Shown piece by piece: positions 24,780 to 46,900 of a stretch of DNA of 64,000 nt. The stretch lies in assembly GCA_947172415.1 (NCBI GenBank), contig OX359197.1, positions 7,379,673 to 7,443,672 on the forward strand. The letters run 5' to 3'. This DNA is from Chondrosia reniformis (taxonomy: Eukaryota > Porifera > Demospongiae > Chondrillida > Chondrillidae). The notes beneath the pieces are model-generated. The model was given only the letters and a program-made list of their open reading frames with translations, did not search any database and had not been told where the DNA came from. Numbering within the stretch: position 1 is the stretch's first letter; each line of letters opens with the position of its first letter. A program made the position numbers and the translations under genes.

Positions 24780-27700
24780 AATAAAAATCAATAATAAAAA
24801 AATAATTCTTTTGACTGGTTTCCATGGCAATGGCTTGGCTGAAAAATTGTTATTGAACTGTTGCTATAGTAATACTTGTCTGTAATAAATGTCATTCCCT
24901 GTCATATGATTGTTTTTGAATTGTTTTGAACATGTTATTGTTGCATAACAATTCTTAATGAACAATCCAAGCTAGAACATTCTAGCAAAGTTCTCTTATT
25001 AACAGGCAATCACAAATAATCATATGCTATATTGGTACCTCTTAAAGACATAAGATGATTAAACAGTTGATGCAATACAGGCATGTACTGATCCTTTTTA
25101 TTAAAATATAGGAATGAGTACCATAGACATAATATAAAACTGTAATTATACAGACAGCATAACTGCTTGAATATTATGTATCCCAGCCTATTCAGATATG
25201 GTAACTATGGTTACTATGAAACCAAAATGGCCAGCTACACTTGAGGCAGAAATGGTCAGATAACAGCTCCAGAGACCATGATTCAACTAATTGAGAGAAC
25301 TGACATAAATGGCTACGGGGCTCTCCAGCTGAGCAACAACACTTTCTGTTTGGCTGAATAACAGTAACATTACCAGAGAGTTATAGACTAGAGCTAAATT
25401 GTATGAAATAACAAGTTTGGGATTCCTTTGGTTAACCTACTTGCATTAATTTAAAGATATAAAAACTTAAAAACTGTAGCTAGTTCTATAGAAACAAAAA
25501 GGGAAACTAGGAATAAAAATGGCTGAAAATGTACTTGGTCTGGATTGAGACAGGCAACTCCAAGTCTTAGTACAATTCATATCTTTCTAGTCTGACTTGA
25601 GGGAAAACTGACTAACCATTTAAGAACCAAGTACAAATTACCATGGCAACACCAACATTGCCATAGTAACAGCTGGAATCAATCAAGGTTATTATAGAAT
25701 ATTAACTTTACATTATTAGCCTGAAAATGCACATATATAATTCAAAAAGTATTTCTACTAGTTGGTTTGGATTTGTCATACACACACCATATAAAATTTG
25801 GAATTTTAAACTTAGACTTAGTCATTTCGTCTGTCTCTGGCTTTAGTAGAGTCTGTCTACAGATTCACTTTATGAAGTACATGCTGAGTTAGGATATTTG
25901 TTGCCATTTCCATGTTGCAGCACCAAAAATTCACAAAGTTAATTGGTCCTTCTAGGAATAGCAATCAAAGTTGCCAACATTCAGCTATGGGCAAGACAAA
26001 TAAGCGTATTATATAAAGCTAGAATCTTGGTACAAATCAAAAGTGATCAGCAAGAGACCTAAACAACATCTTTAAAACTAAACGTTGTAATAAAACACGT
26101 ACAATACCAATTAAAGCTTCTTCAAACCAGCAATGGGAGATCTTCAGGGACGGCCATTTTGAGTGGGAGATTGTGCAATAAAATTGTATTTATCCCCAGG
26201 AAGAGACATTCCCTCATTTTAAGTACAGAATACAATATAACTGCTGTAGTTCCTGTTAAAGAACTCCATAGCCTACGAGTGTCTACAGTGCATGAACATT
26301 TCCCTAAAGACATGGTTGACAAAAAACGCACGAAAATTTCTTTGACTAGCTATTAAAATATTTCGTTTAGATTGTGAATATTATGTGCACGGATTTCTTT
26401 CATTTTTACCCATTTTGATAAAAAAAAGAAAAAACTAAAGCAATATGCAATTATCAGTTATAAGTTCTAAATGAATCTTGTATATGTGAGCGTTTATACA
26501 TGCAATTTGAGCATGATGCAATTGCACTGTTAAGTCATTAATGCTATAAAACAATTAAAGCTCAATAAATCATTGAAACGTAGACAGTTGTTGATTAAGG
26601 ACTTTTCATTCATGGGGTCACTGGACATGTTAGGTTTGTCTGAGTTCAATATCAATAACAACTTGCTGAATAGATCGGGGCATGTACTACATGTTGTCTA
26701 TTGTTCTCGAACATGACATCGAAAACAATAAACAGAATTTTGCTTCCACGATTTTCCGCCAAGTTCACGATATTTCCCGCCGACCATTTCTAATAAATAG
26801 TCGAGAAAATTTTCAGTCTTTGGCCTCCGGGCTATCAACTCTGGAGGTCTACTTTGGTGTGGATCGACGCGAAAACCGTGGTAGGAGCACGACCATGGTA
26901 CCATGCGACAAAGGGTCATCGGTGTTCGTATAGTGGGGTGGTCTCTCTATCATGGGTTAGTGCCTGGAGATGTATCTCACTATTAATCCTGCTTGTGTGT
27001 TTAAATTGGCACTTGCGGATTCTTGCTATACGACCCGTACCTGGAGGAGCGTGGGTCCAGTGCCACTACGTAGTCGGTCAGGAAGCTATTGTAGGCTGCC
27101 GCATCAGGTTGGTTTTGAAGACATTTAAAATTTGTGTTACAATTGCAATTTCACATGGTATTCTCTAATTCTTTTCTTATAGTTCATCGATGGGTCCCTA
27201 CTCTAAAGCAACCTGGCCGATCCCAATGAGCTAAAGTCTGTGTACAGTGTTCCCAAGCTGCGTTGTGTGCACACGATGATTCTCATTGGTGGGAGTTTGT
27301 GGTCCGCCAGGGTCGGGCTTGTTCTGTCCGTAGCGTGAGGCAGTGCAGGACTAGTAACTGGTCACAGGTCGGTCAGGTACGCCGGACCGTTCCCGAGCAG
27401 CTTCTCTTACGACGCAAGTAGTGGAAGTGTCAAACAGAGTTGAGAAACCGGAGGCCTTTTGGGGCACGACGTACTTCTACCTCCTCGTGGTGTGCCCTGG
27501 GATCACATTTACACTCATGTAAAGTGATGCAAAACGAAGTACTAGCGGCAATTCAGTAGCCACTCAAAAGGAGAAGGAACAAAGCTAAGAACATGGTCCC
27601 TTCAAAACCAGAAGAACTAATTTAAGAACTTCAGTTTAAACATTTTTTTAATTTTATAAATTCTATATGTACAACTGTGAATATTTCAAAATTATCATTT

Positions 27701-28490
27701 ATCCCAGTTTGGTGAAAATCGATGAATGATGAGATTGGTATATAAAGTATACATAAACAAACACATTCAGTATACTCTTGTAAATTATTGCATAACCTGG
27801 GGTCATCTGTCATGCAGATGATGTGAAAGAAGTACAGTTAACAACTGAAAGGATATGGATCAGTATATTTATATTAAATAATCAAAAATACTCAAGAGTT
27901 TACTAGTCCATTATAATAGTAAAATGTTCTTTTTGAATTCTGAACTAGAACATTATAAATTTTTGTATATATTTGATTGATCGATGGTTTTCAATGTATC
28001 AAGTGTCATGGAATTTTAGACTGATCATATATTAGCTAATAATCATAAAAATGGATTGGTATATACTACAGGGCCTGCTGGCTAAAGAGTAAGTCCCTTC
28101 GATCACCACCTTAGCTAGCTCTCTAGATCTTCAAAATATATATGCACATCGATCTCAGTTTGGTGATAATCGATGAGTGATGAGATTGGTATCATTACAA
28201 ACACATTCAGGATACTCTTGTAAATTATTGCATAACAAGTAAAGGTGTATAAAATCATATGCATATATGGTCCATAACAAGGATTGTATATATATATATA
28301 GCTGCAATGTAGTCATATATAAGTATTAATACCAAATTACAATGACATAAAATTCAATGTTTGTGAATCCAATAAAATTGAATGGATGTGAATGATATGG
28401 TGTTCATCAATTGGCGCCATAATATTATGTATGTTTTAAATGCAGTAGATATTAGATATACATAATACAGGATATGCACAAGCGAGAAGT
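24780..28490. other. Gene-poor stretch with a CpG-richer block and a duplicated 100-bp segment
   Basis: No recognisable gene on either strand. About 26750-27560 is clearly richer in GC and CpG than its surroundings, with only short frames. About 27705-27800 (CAGTTTGGTGAAAATCGATG through GTAAATTATTGCATAAC) is repeated with small differences at about 28155-28235. The 3'UTR of DDX43 lies at its right edge. Confidence 0.5.
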
Positions 28491-38794
<10,304 letters not shown>

Positions 38795-39172
38795 GGTCAC
38801 CGCTGCAAGCCTGCACCAGCAACCTTATAGCTAGCTACCTAGTACCTGTTCCACGAGGCTGATTGTTGCTTCATCGACATATAATATTGTGCAATATCAC
38901 CTCTTTGTAAAGGTTCATACTATGGAGCTACAAAATTCCTTACGGAATCGAGGCCCACTTTGGCGCTCCATAACACTCAAGATAACTAATTCATTTGCTT
39001 GATTCTGATTGATTACATTAGTGCATATATCTATACATGTGTATGCGCATTCATGAACAAATTTCCGGTTGCATATGCAAGCAGTCTCAAAAGCGTGACC
39101 AGTTGTGGTTATATATACGTACGTTGTTTGCTTTGCCCGAGCTGAAGTGACTGGTTAACAACTTCTCCAACC
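38795..39172. promoter_or_regulatory. Probable shared head-to-head promoter of DDX43 and the selenoprotein gene
   Basis: Only 378 bp separate the DDX43 start codon (minus, 38794) from the selenoprotein start codon (plus, 39173), so both promoters and 5'UTRs must lie here. I recognise no specific factor site. Confidence 0.55.
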
Positions 39173-40387
39173 ATGGCAGAATCGCCCTCTGAACAAATGG
39201 GCGAATCGCAACCCGAACGTGAGCAGGAGACTGACGCGGAGACCCCAAGTGCAGAGAAGAGTTTAGTTGAGCACTTTGAGGAGACGTGTTCCAAGAACGA
39301 CGCAACCTTTGTGGTCTACTACAGAGGAGTTTGGTGACCCTACTGCAAGGTAAGGCGGCTTAGTAATGCTTATGATCATTGTATTAATCTTCTCCCTCTC
39401 CTCTCAGAACTACCTCAAGGAGTTTAACCAACTTCTTGAGGAGTTCAAACAGCTAAACGTTACCATCTTCGGGGTGTGTGCGCAAGAACAGGCTGATGTT
39501 GACAAAGCAGTTCAAAGTTGGGAACTAAACTATTCTGTTAGCAATCCCCAAGCAATCCTTCACGCATGTACAGATGTATGATGTGGTTGTCACTCCTTTC
39601 CCCTTCTGTAGTGTTTCTCTGATCCAACTCATACACTCAATAAACATCTTCAAGAGAAATTTGAGTTTGCAGTCAAGGTATCTGGAGGGGAGGGGTCAAC
39701 TGACTCCTCCTTCTATAAGGTCCACCCATCCATTAAGCAATACAAGTATGGTGTTGCACAACCTGGTGTACTATGTGTAAATCGAGAAGGAAAGAAGCTG
39801 TATTCTTGGGCCATTGACCCCTCATTTGTAAGTTGCATTCCTTTGGCTCCCATGAGGGCTCTAATGTTCCTTTCACTACCCACATGACCAAAGATTCATT
39901 CATGATAATTCAACTAGCTTGGCCATAAAATACAGTTATACTGGAAGTGATTCTGAAGGACTTCATGTGCAATGGTATTTCTGTGCATCCTATTAGGCAA
40001 GAAAACAGTTACAAATAGAAAAGACTATTTTCCTATACTTGTGTCTTAGGGTAAATCTAAATATTAGTTGTGTGTGCTACTGCTGCATATGCAGTGTAGT
40101 TACAGTCAGGAAAGTGCTAAGTACAGCTAAGTACAGCTAAGATAGCAATTCAATATTCAACTTGTTTTTGTGATGTGTGACCCTTTTGATAGTTCAACCA
40201 GCTAAATGAATTTTAATGGTAGTCATTCTGACTGTTTACTTTAACCGCATAGATGAACTTGGGTGGTGCAACTGACAGACCAGTTCCAGTGGACATTTGG
40301 AAGTACATTAAAGGTCGAATCACTGGAGAGAACACAAGTGAAGTCCCACCTTCAATGAGAAAGAGAGGGAAATTGTCTCTATTCTGA
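39173..40387 (+). CDS. Thioredoxin-fold (Prx-like/AhpC-TSA type) selenoprotein, SelenoL-like, 231 aa with Sec55
   Basis: Exons: 39173-39349, 39408-39575, 39612-39827 and 40253-40387, all in phase. Exon 1 contains an in-frame TGA at 39335-39337 within YYRGVW-TGA-PYCK. Reading it as selenocysteine gives the redox motif U-P-Y-C in the position of the peroxiredoxin-like CxxC, after a beta-strand (FVVYYRG). The fold continues uninterrupted for three more exons (TIFGVCAQEQADVDKAVQSW, YGVAQPGVLCVNREGK, ending DIWKYIKGRITG), so the TGA is not a terminator. A SECIS-like hairpin follows in the 3'UTR at about 40476-40550. The closest known group is the Prx-like selenoprotein L family of aquatic animals, which usually has UxxU; here the second position is Cys (TGC). 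A redox enzyme role is expected; its substrate is unknown. The family name is moderately sure; selenoprotein status is strongly supported. Confidence 0.9.
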
Positions 40388-40475
40388 GAGCATCTGGAAA
40401 TGGTCACATCTCGACTCAAAAACCTATCTTTCTTTGAATTCATTGTCTTGTTTTTCATTTCTTCTGTCATTGTAA

Positions 40476-40550
40476 GTTTGAGTTTAGCCATGATGCACTT
40501 GTAGTGAAACTGCTTTTAGCAGCACTCAAGAGCTGATACTCTATAGAAAC
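40476..40550 (+). promoter_or_regulatory. SECIS element in the selenoprotein 3'UTR
   Basis: The SECIS quartet partners are ATGA at 40490-40493 and TGA at 40534-40536. Between them, 40495-40506 (GCACTTGTAGTG) pairs with 40523-40533 (CACTCAAGAGC) through one A-A mismatch and one bulged U. The apical region has AAA at 40507-40509, then a small extra stem CTGC-TTTTA-GCAG (40510-40522), as in form 2 SECIS. It lies 103 bases after the stop codon. A lower stem is only weakly paired (GAGT with ACTC). Confidence 0.85.
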
Positions 40551-40716
40551 TCTACTTGATTGTAACAGATGATTTATAGTTTACATACGGTCCAAATCAC
40601 CCTCAAGCGCCTCCTAATGATAACGACCCCACATTTCAGGAAGCGCCACCCAGCTAGACAGTCTCTCAATTTTTAGCTCGATCGAAAGCGCCCCTTGTAG
40701 TTTTCATTTCTAGTTG

Positions 40717-40914
40717 ATGCGAATGCGGTACAACACTTGCAATTGACCACCAGCTGCAGCACCTTAGATTTCGATAGCGAGTTTTGACGTCAAATGAAGC
40801 CATAGACAGATGATCTACATGATCTTCCGGGTCTATTTCCTGCTCGCCTTTCCTATGTATAAGGAGCTGTGCAGAAGGACTTTCTATAATACAGTGTTGT
40901 ACCGCATTCGCCTT
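40717..40914. repeat. 19-bp perfect inverted repeat spaced by about 155 bp
   Basis: GCGAATGCGGTACAACACT near 40719-40737 is the exact reverse complement of a segment near 40895-40913. It lies in a more CpG-rich stretch upstream of the sulfotransferase gene. It may be the ends of a small element or a regulatory palindrome. Confidence 0.7.
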
Positions 40915-41027
40915 CAGTCCAAGGCTGGTTTAAATGGGGGACCTATGGTTACAGTATCTAGGGTTAAAGTGGTAGATATAGGAATTCATTAAATTTTTGC
41001 CCTCACAATACGATTAGCATTCGGCAA

Positions 41028-42236
41028 ATGGCCGCGTCTTTGAGAAAGATTATAGTGATTCTCTCTACGGCCTCATTGCTAGCCATAATTGGCATTTTAT
41101 CGCAGCAAAACTCATTGTCCAGGACTTCAGATGCAGTAGCAACTCTACCTCGTCACCATTCTATTTATTCTTTTAATACAATGTCGGATTTATCTAACAG
41201 AGATGCCCAGTCGATCCCCCTTGTACAGAAAGCAGTGAAAGAGCTTAAATCACACCCAAGTTTCCTCGAATCTTTTAAAAATCCGTGTTGGTTTGGGGCT
41301 GGAAACCTCTCTTGTCTTCCGTACTTCTATCTTCTTGGCTACCCGAAGTGCGGGACGACTAAATTGTACAATCTCCTGAAGATACACCCTCACTATGCTA
41401 GTTCGAAGATAAAGGAACCGCATTATTGGAGGAAACAACGAAATTACATCTCGTATTCTAACATCACCGGAACTGTGGAACTGAAACCGTCTATTTCAAA
41501 GTATGCTAAAGTATTCAAGACCGCAAGCTCGCTGATCTATTCGTCACCGGGTCAAATGATAACAGGCGATTGTTCCGCCTCGACTGCATGGGACTTGCCG
41601 TTTGGATTGCCGATTGAGATGGTTGGCTATGATGCGATACCTTACATGATCCATTCCATTCTACCTAATGCTAAATTCATTGTAATTATGAGGAATCCGT
41701 CTGATCGCCTTCGATCTGAATATTACTACTTTGGAATCAAGTATAAATATACTTTAAGTGCCGATGATTTTCACGAACTGACAATAGCATTTATTAATGC
41801 ATACAAGTCGTGTACATCAGCTGGATTCTCTGAATTGCATTGTATCTACTCTAGGCAGCTGAAATATGCACATTTTCGCCCTCTAGTCAGCATGTATTAT
41901 TATAGTTTGGCAAGATGGTTCAAGTATTTCAAGAGAGAACAATTTTTACTTTTAACTACTGATGAACTCGCAGAAGATGAACTAACTGTTGCATTGCAAA
42001 TGTACCAATTTCTAGGTCTAGCTAAACCGAACGCTCATATACTGAACCTTGTACAGAAACGTGAAGGTAGGCAGGTCAACTCAATAAAGAAAAGAATGTC
42101 AAAATATCATACAAGTCTGGCTCCAACAGTACATAACAAGACAATAAAAATACTGAATCAATTCTTTGAACCATTTAATGCTAAACTTGCGTCATTGGTA
42201 GGGGATAATAAGTTTCTATGGAAAGCTAGCTACTAG
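41028..42236 (+). CDS. Intronless CHST15-like carbohydrate sulfotransferase, 402 aa
   Basis: Single-exon type II membrane protein. A short cytoplasmic start (MAASLRK) is followed by a hydrophobic signal anchor at about residues 8-25, so a Golgi-lumen enzyme is expected. The 5'-phosphosulfate loop is YPKCGTTKLYNLL (about residue 105) and the 3'-phosphate site is IVIMRNPSDRLRSEYY (about residue 220). KEPHYW and GDCSASTAWD between them are typical of the GalNAc-4-sulfate 6-O-sulfotransferase (CHST15) group. It uses PAPS to sulfate a glycan; the acceptor cannot be told. The neighbours at 50132 and 54568 are paralogues with an intron after the membrane anchor and a long stalk, both absent here. 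Confidence 0.92.
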   Translation: MAASLRKIIVILSTASLLAIIGILSQQNSLSRTSDAVATLPRHHSIYSFNTMSDLSNRDAQSIPLVQKAVKELKSHPSFLESFKNPCWFGAGNLSCLPYFYLLGYPKCGTTKLYNLLKIHPHYASSKIKEPHYWRKQRNYISYSNITGTVELKPSISKYAKVFKTASSLIYSSPGQMITGDCSASTAWDLPFGLPIEMVGYDAIPYMIHSILPNAKFIVIMRNPSDRLRSEYYYFGIKYKYTLSADDFHELTIAFINAYKSCTSAGFSELHCIYSRQLKYAHFRPLVSMYYYSLARWFKYFKREQFLLLTTDELAEDELTVALQMYQFLGLAKPNAHILNLVQKREGRQVNSIKKRMSKYHTSLAPTVHNKTIKILNQFFEPFNAKLASLVGDNKFLWKASY

Positions 42237-42414
42237 AACAAAACAACTTTCATAACTCAATTGTCAGACCAAACTCAACTATTCATAGCTATATATAGCA
42301 AAACAATTATTTAATGTGCAGTTTTTATATATCAAAGTGTGTAATGGTATTTTTGATATCATATCCAGTGTCCAGACAAGTGAGTAAAACATATTAATGC
42401 AGGAAAACAATTCC

Positions 42415-42535
42415 ATCAGTATCAAATCTCAGATTATTATGGCATGAAACTTTCTTGAACAGGCAGGTTTCAAAGGATGGTCAAGTACGCACTAATAGAT
42501 TAATTTCACCGGTGTTTCATATTTTACCCTCTAAA
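42415..42535. mobile_element. Half copy of the palindromic MITE family B
   Basis: Contains GGCATGAAACTTTCTTGAAC and GCAGGTTTCAAAGGATGG and continues CGCACTAATAGATTAATTTC. This matches the left half of 54149-54379; the right half is missing. Confidence 0.65.
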
Positions 42536-42736
42536 GGGACAATTAGTCATACAAATGTTTACAGAAGCAGAACCATACATTGCTCATAGCAAGTAACTTA
42601 TCCACCGGAACAGATACTAGTTAAGATCTTCGGGTCTAAACATTCTATTTGTGAATACAGTTGTTGCCTTAATTGATTAAAATGTTGAATAATGTATAAC
42701 TTAGAACATTAATAATTTCATTAAATAAGTAAATTT

Positions 42737-43450
42737 CTATCTTTTCCTTTTATGTGAAGATTTAGTGTTTGAAGGTGAAGACACTGGAGACATTGAACCA
42801 GTCGAAGACCTTCCTCTCTTCCTGTGACTGTTCACAGGAGCAGTGGAAGACGTGATCACTGCAGATACAACCTCTGGACTTTGACCTCCTACAAATATAC
42901 ACAAGAAACTAACTGATTTCAACATTACTGAACTACATTTTCTATGTCAATATACTATGAATATCTGAATAACATACTCTCTGTATTGCTTTCCTTTGTT
43001 TCAGATGTACCACCCTTGATACACTTTAACTGTTTAATGTCATCTGGAAGGCTGAATTCTTTTTTCTCATTTGGAAATGGGAATTTTTCAACCTCGTCCA
43101 AGGCATCGATATCGTACAGTGTGTACAAATAGGACCACAGGTCTTTTGTGGAGACAGAAAATCCTACCGCTTGACTGAAGGAGTGCTGAATCAGAGCCAT
43201 GTTGAAGTGCTTGTTAATACCTAAAGATGGAAAGACCTGCATTCATATGCTATACAAGTCACGTGCACCTTGAGTACCACTATACTGCATAAGAATAGCA
43301 TTGCGACTGACACAAGGTCGTCTGGTAACGACTATTTTCGGTTGTTATTTCTAGTAGACACTTACCTACGGGTTTGCGACCCTGCATGGCGTGGAACAGA
43401 GCCACTTCCTGCTCAGGAGTCCAGATCAACTTGGATTGATCGTCAGCCAT
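42737..43450 (-). CDS. MRGBP: MRGBP (MRG-binding protein, Eaf7 family), NuA4/TIP60 subunit, 159 aa
   Basis: Three in-phase exons: 43450-43366, 43220-42978 and 42888-42737. The protein starts MADDQSKLIWTPEQEVALFH and contains GRKPVGINKHFNMALI and the helical segment STKDLWSYLYTLYDIDALDE, the conserved Eaf7/MRGBP core. The tail is Ser/Lys/Arg-rich and ends SSHKRKR, a likely nuclear localisation signal. It is shorter than human MRGBP (204 aa), the difference being in the tail. It is expected to bridge the MRG15 chromodomain protein to the TIP60 histone acetyltransferase complex in the nucleus. Confidence 0.95.
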
Positions 43451-43505
43451 TTTATAGAGGACACATATTGCGTAACCTTCCCCCAATGTGAGTCTAAAGC
43501 CATTC

Positions 43506-43735
43506 CACAGGATCAAATATCAGGTTTCAGATGGCATGAAACCTATTTGAAACTCTATGAACTGCCAGGTTTCAAAAGGTATGAAAGTATGTATAAACTC
43601 GGAAAGGGGGCTGTTAAAATTTGAAACCAGTGAAATTAATCTGTTAGCACATTTTTGAGCACCCTTTGAAACCTGGCTGTTCAAGAAGTTTTAAATAGAT
43701 TTCACACCATATGAAACCTGTAATTTGATCCTGTG
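43506..43735. mobile_element. Palindromic MITE family B, full copy 1
   Basis: About 230 bp with terminal inverted repeats beginning CACAGGATCAAAT and ending ATTTGATCCTGTG. Sub-terminal inverted segments are built on CAGGTTTCATATGG and GAAACCTATTTGAAAC. No coding capacity. It lies just upstream of MRGBP. I see no clear target-site duplication. Confidence 0.85.
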
Positions 43736-43984
43736 ATGCCTGTGTTACATTGACTCATTTGTTGTGACTGATGAATGATTGCATGGGATTCAAATAAACA
43801 AATCAAATGCCATTGCTTAGACACGGGGATTGCGCAATTGCAACGTTTTTTTGTTTATAGAAGATAATAACTTTTACAATTATGGTCTATGGTCAAGTAA
43901 GACAGTTCCTGTACATATAAATAAAAAGTCAAATCACTTCACTAGCTTAAAGTGGTTACATAGAATGTGTCATTTGATAGGAAG

Positions 43985-46900
43985 TCAGTCCAAGTCAAAC
44001 AGATGATCACTCTCAACTGTCACTTGCAAAGGGACCGAGACGTCCTTCTCCTTCACTTTATCTGAGATTGTGTAACCACAACTGTTGACACTCTCTGACA
44101 CACTAACACAGGTGGCTCCTTGTTCATTGTGTAGTGCGTGTGGTGATACAGTTCTGTCAGGGACATCCACACCATTCAAATTACCTTCTCCTAACATTTC
44201 ACTTTCATTTTCTTTCTGAAATGTGTCTACCAGACCTTCAGGAGGTGTGTCCTCAGATACCAGACCTTCAGGAGGTGTGTCCTCAGATACCAGACCTTCA
44301 GGAGGTCTGTCCTCAGATACCAGACCTTCAGGAGGTCTGTCCTCAGATACCAGACCTTCAGGAGGTCTGTCCTCAGATGTTTCCTTATTTGGGATCTCTT
44401 TGGACAATTCTATTACAACATCTTCACTAGTCACCTCTGAAGATGATTGGACTTTTATGACCTCTTTAGCCTTAACGTGTCCCCACTATAGAGAGGCAAC
44501 AGTGGAGTGTTCAATATACAAACATCACTGCACAGATCAGTGATACATGTTGAGTGCATTACCTACCACAGCGTCTTCATTCAGCAGCTCCTCTATACTT
44601 CCTTGTACATTGGAGACAGTGTACAAGAGCTTTGGCTGCGAGTGATAGTGGAAGAGACAATATTCACTTTAATGACTTCTTTAAATATTTCTAAGTGTAG
44701 TGCTTCCCCACCTGGCACTGAGTGGCATTCAGACCTGCTTCAAACTCCTCCCACAGAAACTGACCATCTTTCACTAGCATCAAAACTACATTATCTGGTG
44801 AGATATCCACACTGCATTCACCAGGTCTCATCTTGCAAGATGAATCAGAAGACAGTTTGAGATAGAAGGAATAATTTTGGAAAGTTTTCGATGAAGCAAA
44901 GGTTATCTGAATCTGTGAATTAACATGTAAAATATTTAGAATTAATCTGCAAGTATATGTTGATCATTAACAGAAGATATATACACACATTCAACTGCTA
45001 ACCTGCCCCGCCCATTCAACTGCTAACCTGCCCCGCCCATTCAACTGCTAACCTGCCCCGCCCATTCAACTACTAACCTGCCCCGCCCATTCAACTGCTA
45101 ACCTGCCCCGCCCATTCAACTGCTAACCTGCCCCGCCCACTTACCCAGTTTTCCTGCACACAGTATACAAGTGTATTCCTATTAACTTGTTCTACATCTA
45201 GGACTACGATAAGATGGCCGTCATCCTGTCTGTAACGATAGGGAGGACACACCCAACCAGAATTGGACAGCAAAGATGGCGACCTTGAGGAGCTGGAGTC
45301 ACCAGACTTTGTTGAAAACCTAATAATACCTTCGCTTCTAATTCCTGTGTACAACAGATGTAAGTCTTCATTAGCAGCTGTAAAGTACATTTGTATCAAA
45401 GAAGCTCACCAACATCTCCAGATGTTATATTTTTTCCACAGTTATCCTTTTCACTTTGCACATCTGCAAGGCTTCCTTTAGTCTCAGAAGGTACATCAAC
45501 TTCTGAGGTGGTGGTACCACCCAATCTAGACACGCCTCCATTAGCCATCCTGTCATCCTCCTGCTTCCTATCATCCTCCTGCTTCCTATCATCCTCCTGC
45601 TTCCTGTCATCCTCCTGCTTCCTGTCATCCCCTAACTTCCTGTCATCCTCCTGCTTCCTGTCATCCTCCCGCTTCCTGTCATCCTCCACTGTCTGTATCC
45701 CATTTTCTGCTGGTTTGAATTGGGTAAAGTTGGCAAGCTTTGGAACTTTCTCTTGTAAAACTTTAAGAGTTACAGTGAGTAATTCCTTCTTATTGTCAAA
45801 CTCAGCTTTTGATTCATCTGTGTTCACCACATATGGCAGGTCAATCTGCTTCAATATGAACATGAATGACACTCTCTTACACACACCCTGCCCATCCCAC
45901 AAGCCCTTCAATAAAGTTACTCACCTTAAGCACAAATCTGGGCTGATTGACCTCCAGCTCGAGCTTCTTGTCAAACACTTCAAGATCCACATCCTTCACA
46001 GATCTCACGCCTGGTAACCCAATTTGAACTACCAGTTCCTTTGGTCTCTTTACAGACGTGGACACTCTAACAGACAACATTTACACACTCATTACACAAC
46101 TCATTTAGCAGAGTCTCGTATTCCAGACCTCGTTTCTAAGAAGTCAGCCATGTCCACCTCACCACGATGGGTAATGGAGTACTTTGGCTCCAATGGAGAC
46201 GGTAATTTTTCAGATGAATCACTGACTTCTGAATTCACTTCAACTTTCTGATTTGGAAATGGAACAGCAAGAGGTGACTTGTCAGCTTCTGGAAGTGGTC
46301 CCTAAAGAAATCAGATCAAGTCACAAAGAAGACAGAGAAACCTTTTAAACTTCAAGCTAGTAATCTCTTCATGAGCACTCAACTGACTAAAGGTTTATCA
46401 GTCGATGCTAGTACCTACCTCCGGATGAACTTGTCTTAGGAGCGTGGCTGATGGCACTCCTTTGTATTTGGTTTTGAGGTATTTGACTGGAAAGAGAATA
46501 ATCATTTAATTATAGAACAAGATTGTGTGTCAGTTAGTAATTAATGAAATTGACATTGGCCTGCAAAACTTGTTACATAACCAACTTGGGCTGAAATGTT
46601 CTACAAATTAATTAAGAAAAACATGTACACCTTCAAGATCACAAACAACTCAGCCTTCAAATGATTCAAGTGAATTGTGCATTTAAAGTGACAAGTTTAT
46701 TCACCTCTCTTCTCCAGTTTCAGACCAAACTGTCTGTGTAACCCCTCCAGACCAGTGTCTACCAGAAGCTGCTTGAATCTCGGATCCTGCAGCAAGAGGA
46801 CAGTACTAGAGGGGCGGAGCTAACTCAACATGTCACCTGCCACTCACAGACTCTCCTTGTTCAAGAGTTGACGGATTAAAGACAACATCATACACCATAC

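Noticed and set aside
26682-27168. Short plus-strand frames in the CpG-richer block
   Set aside because: No domain, no consistent splice structure and mutual overlap on both strands. I report only the compositional anomaly.
39335-39337. TGA in the thioredoxin-like gene as a nonsense mutation or pseudogene
   Set aside because: The reading frame, three downstream splice junctions and conserved fold remain intact, the TGA occupies the redox position, and a SECIS-like structure follows.
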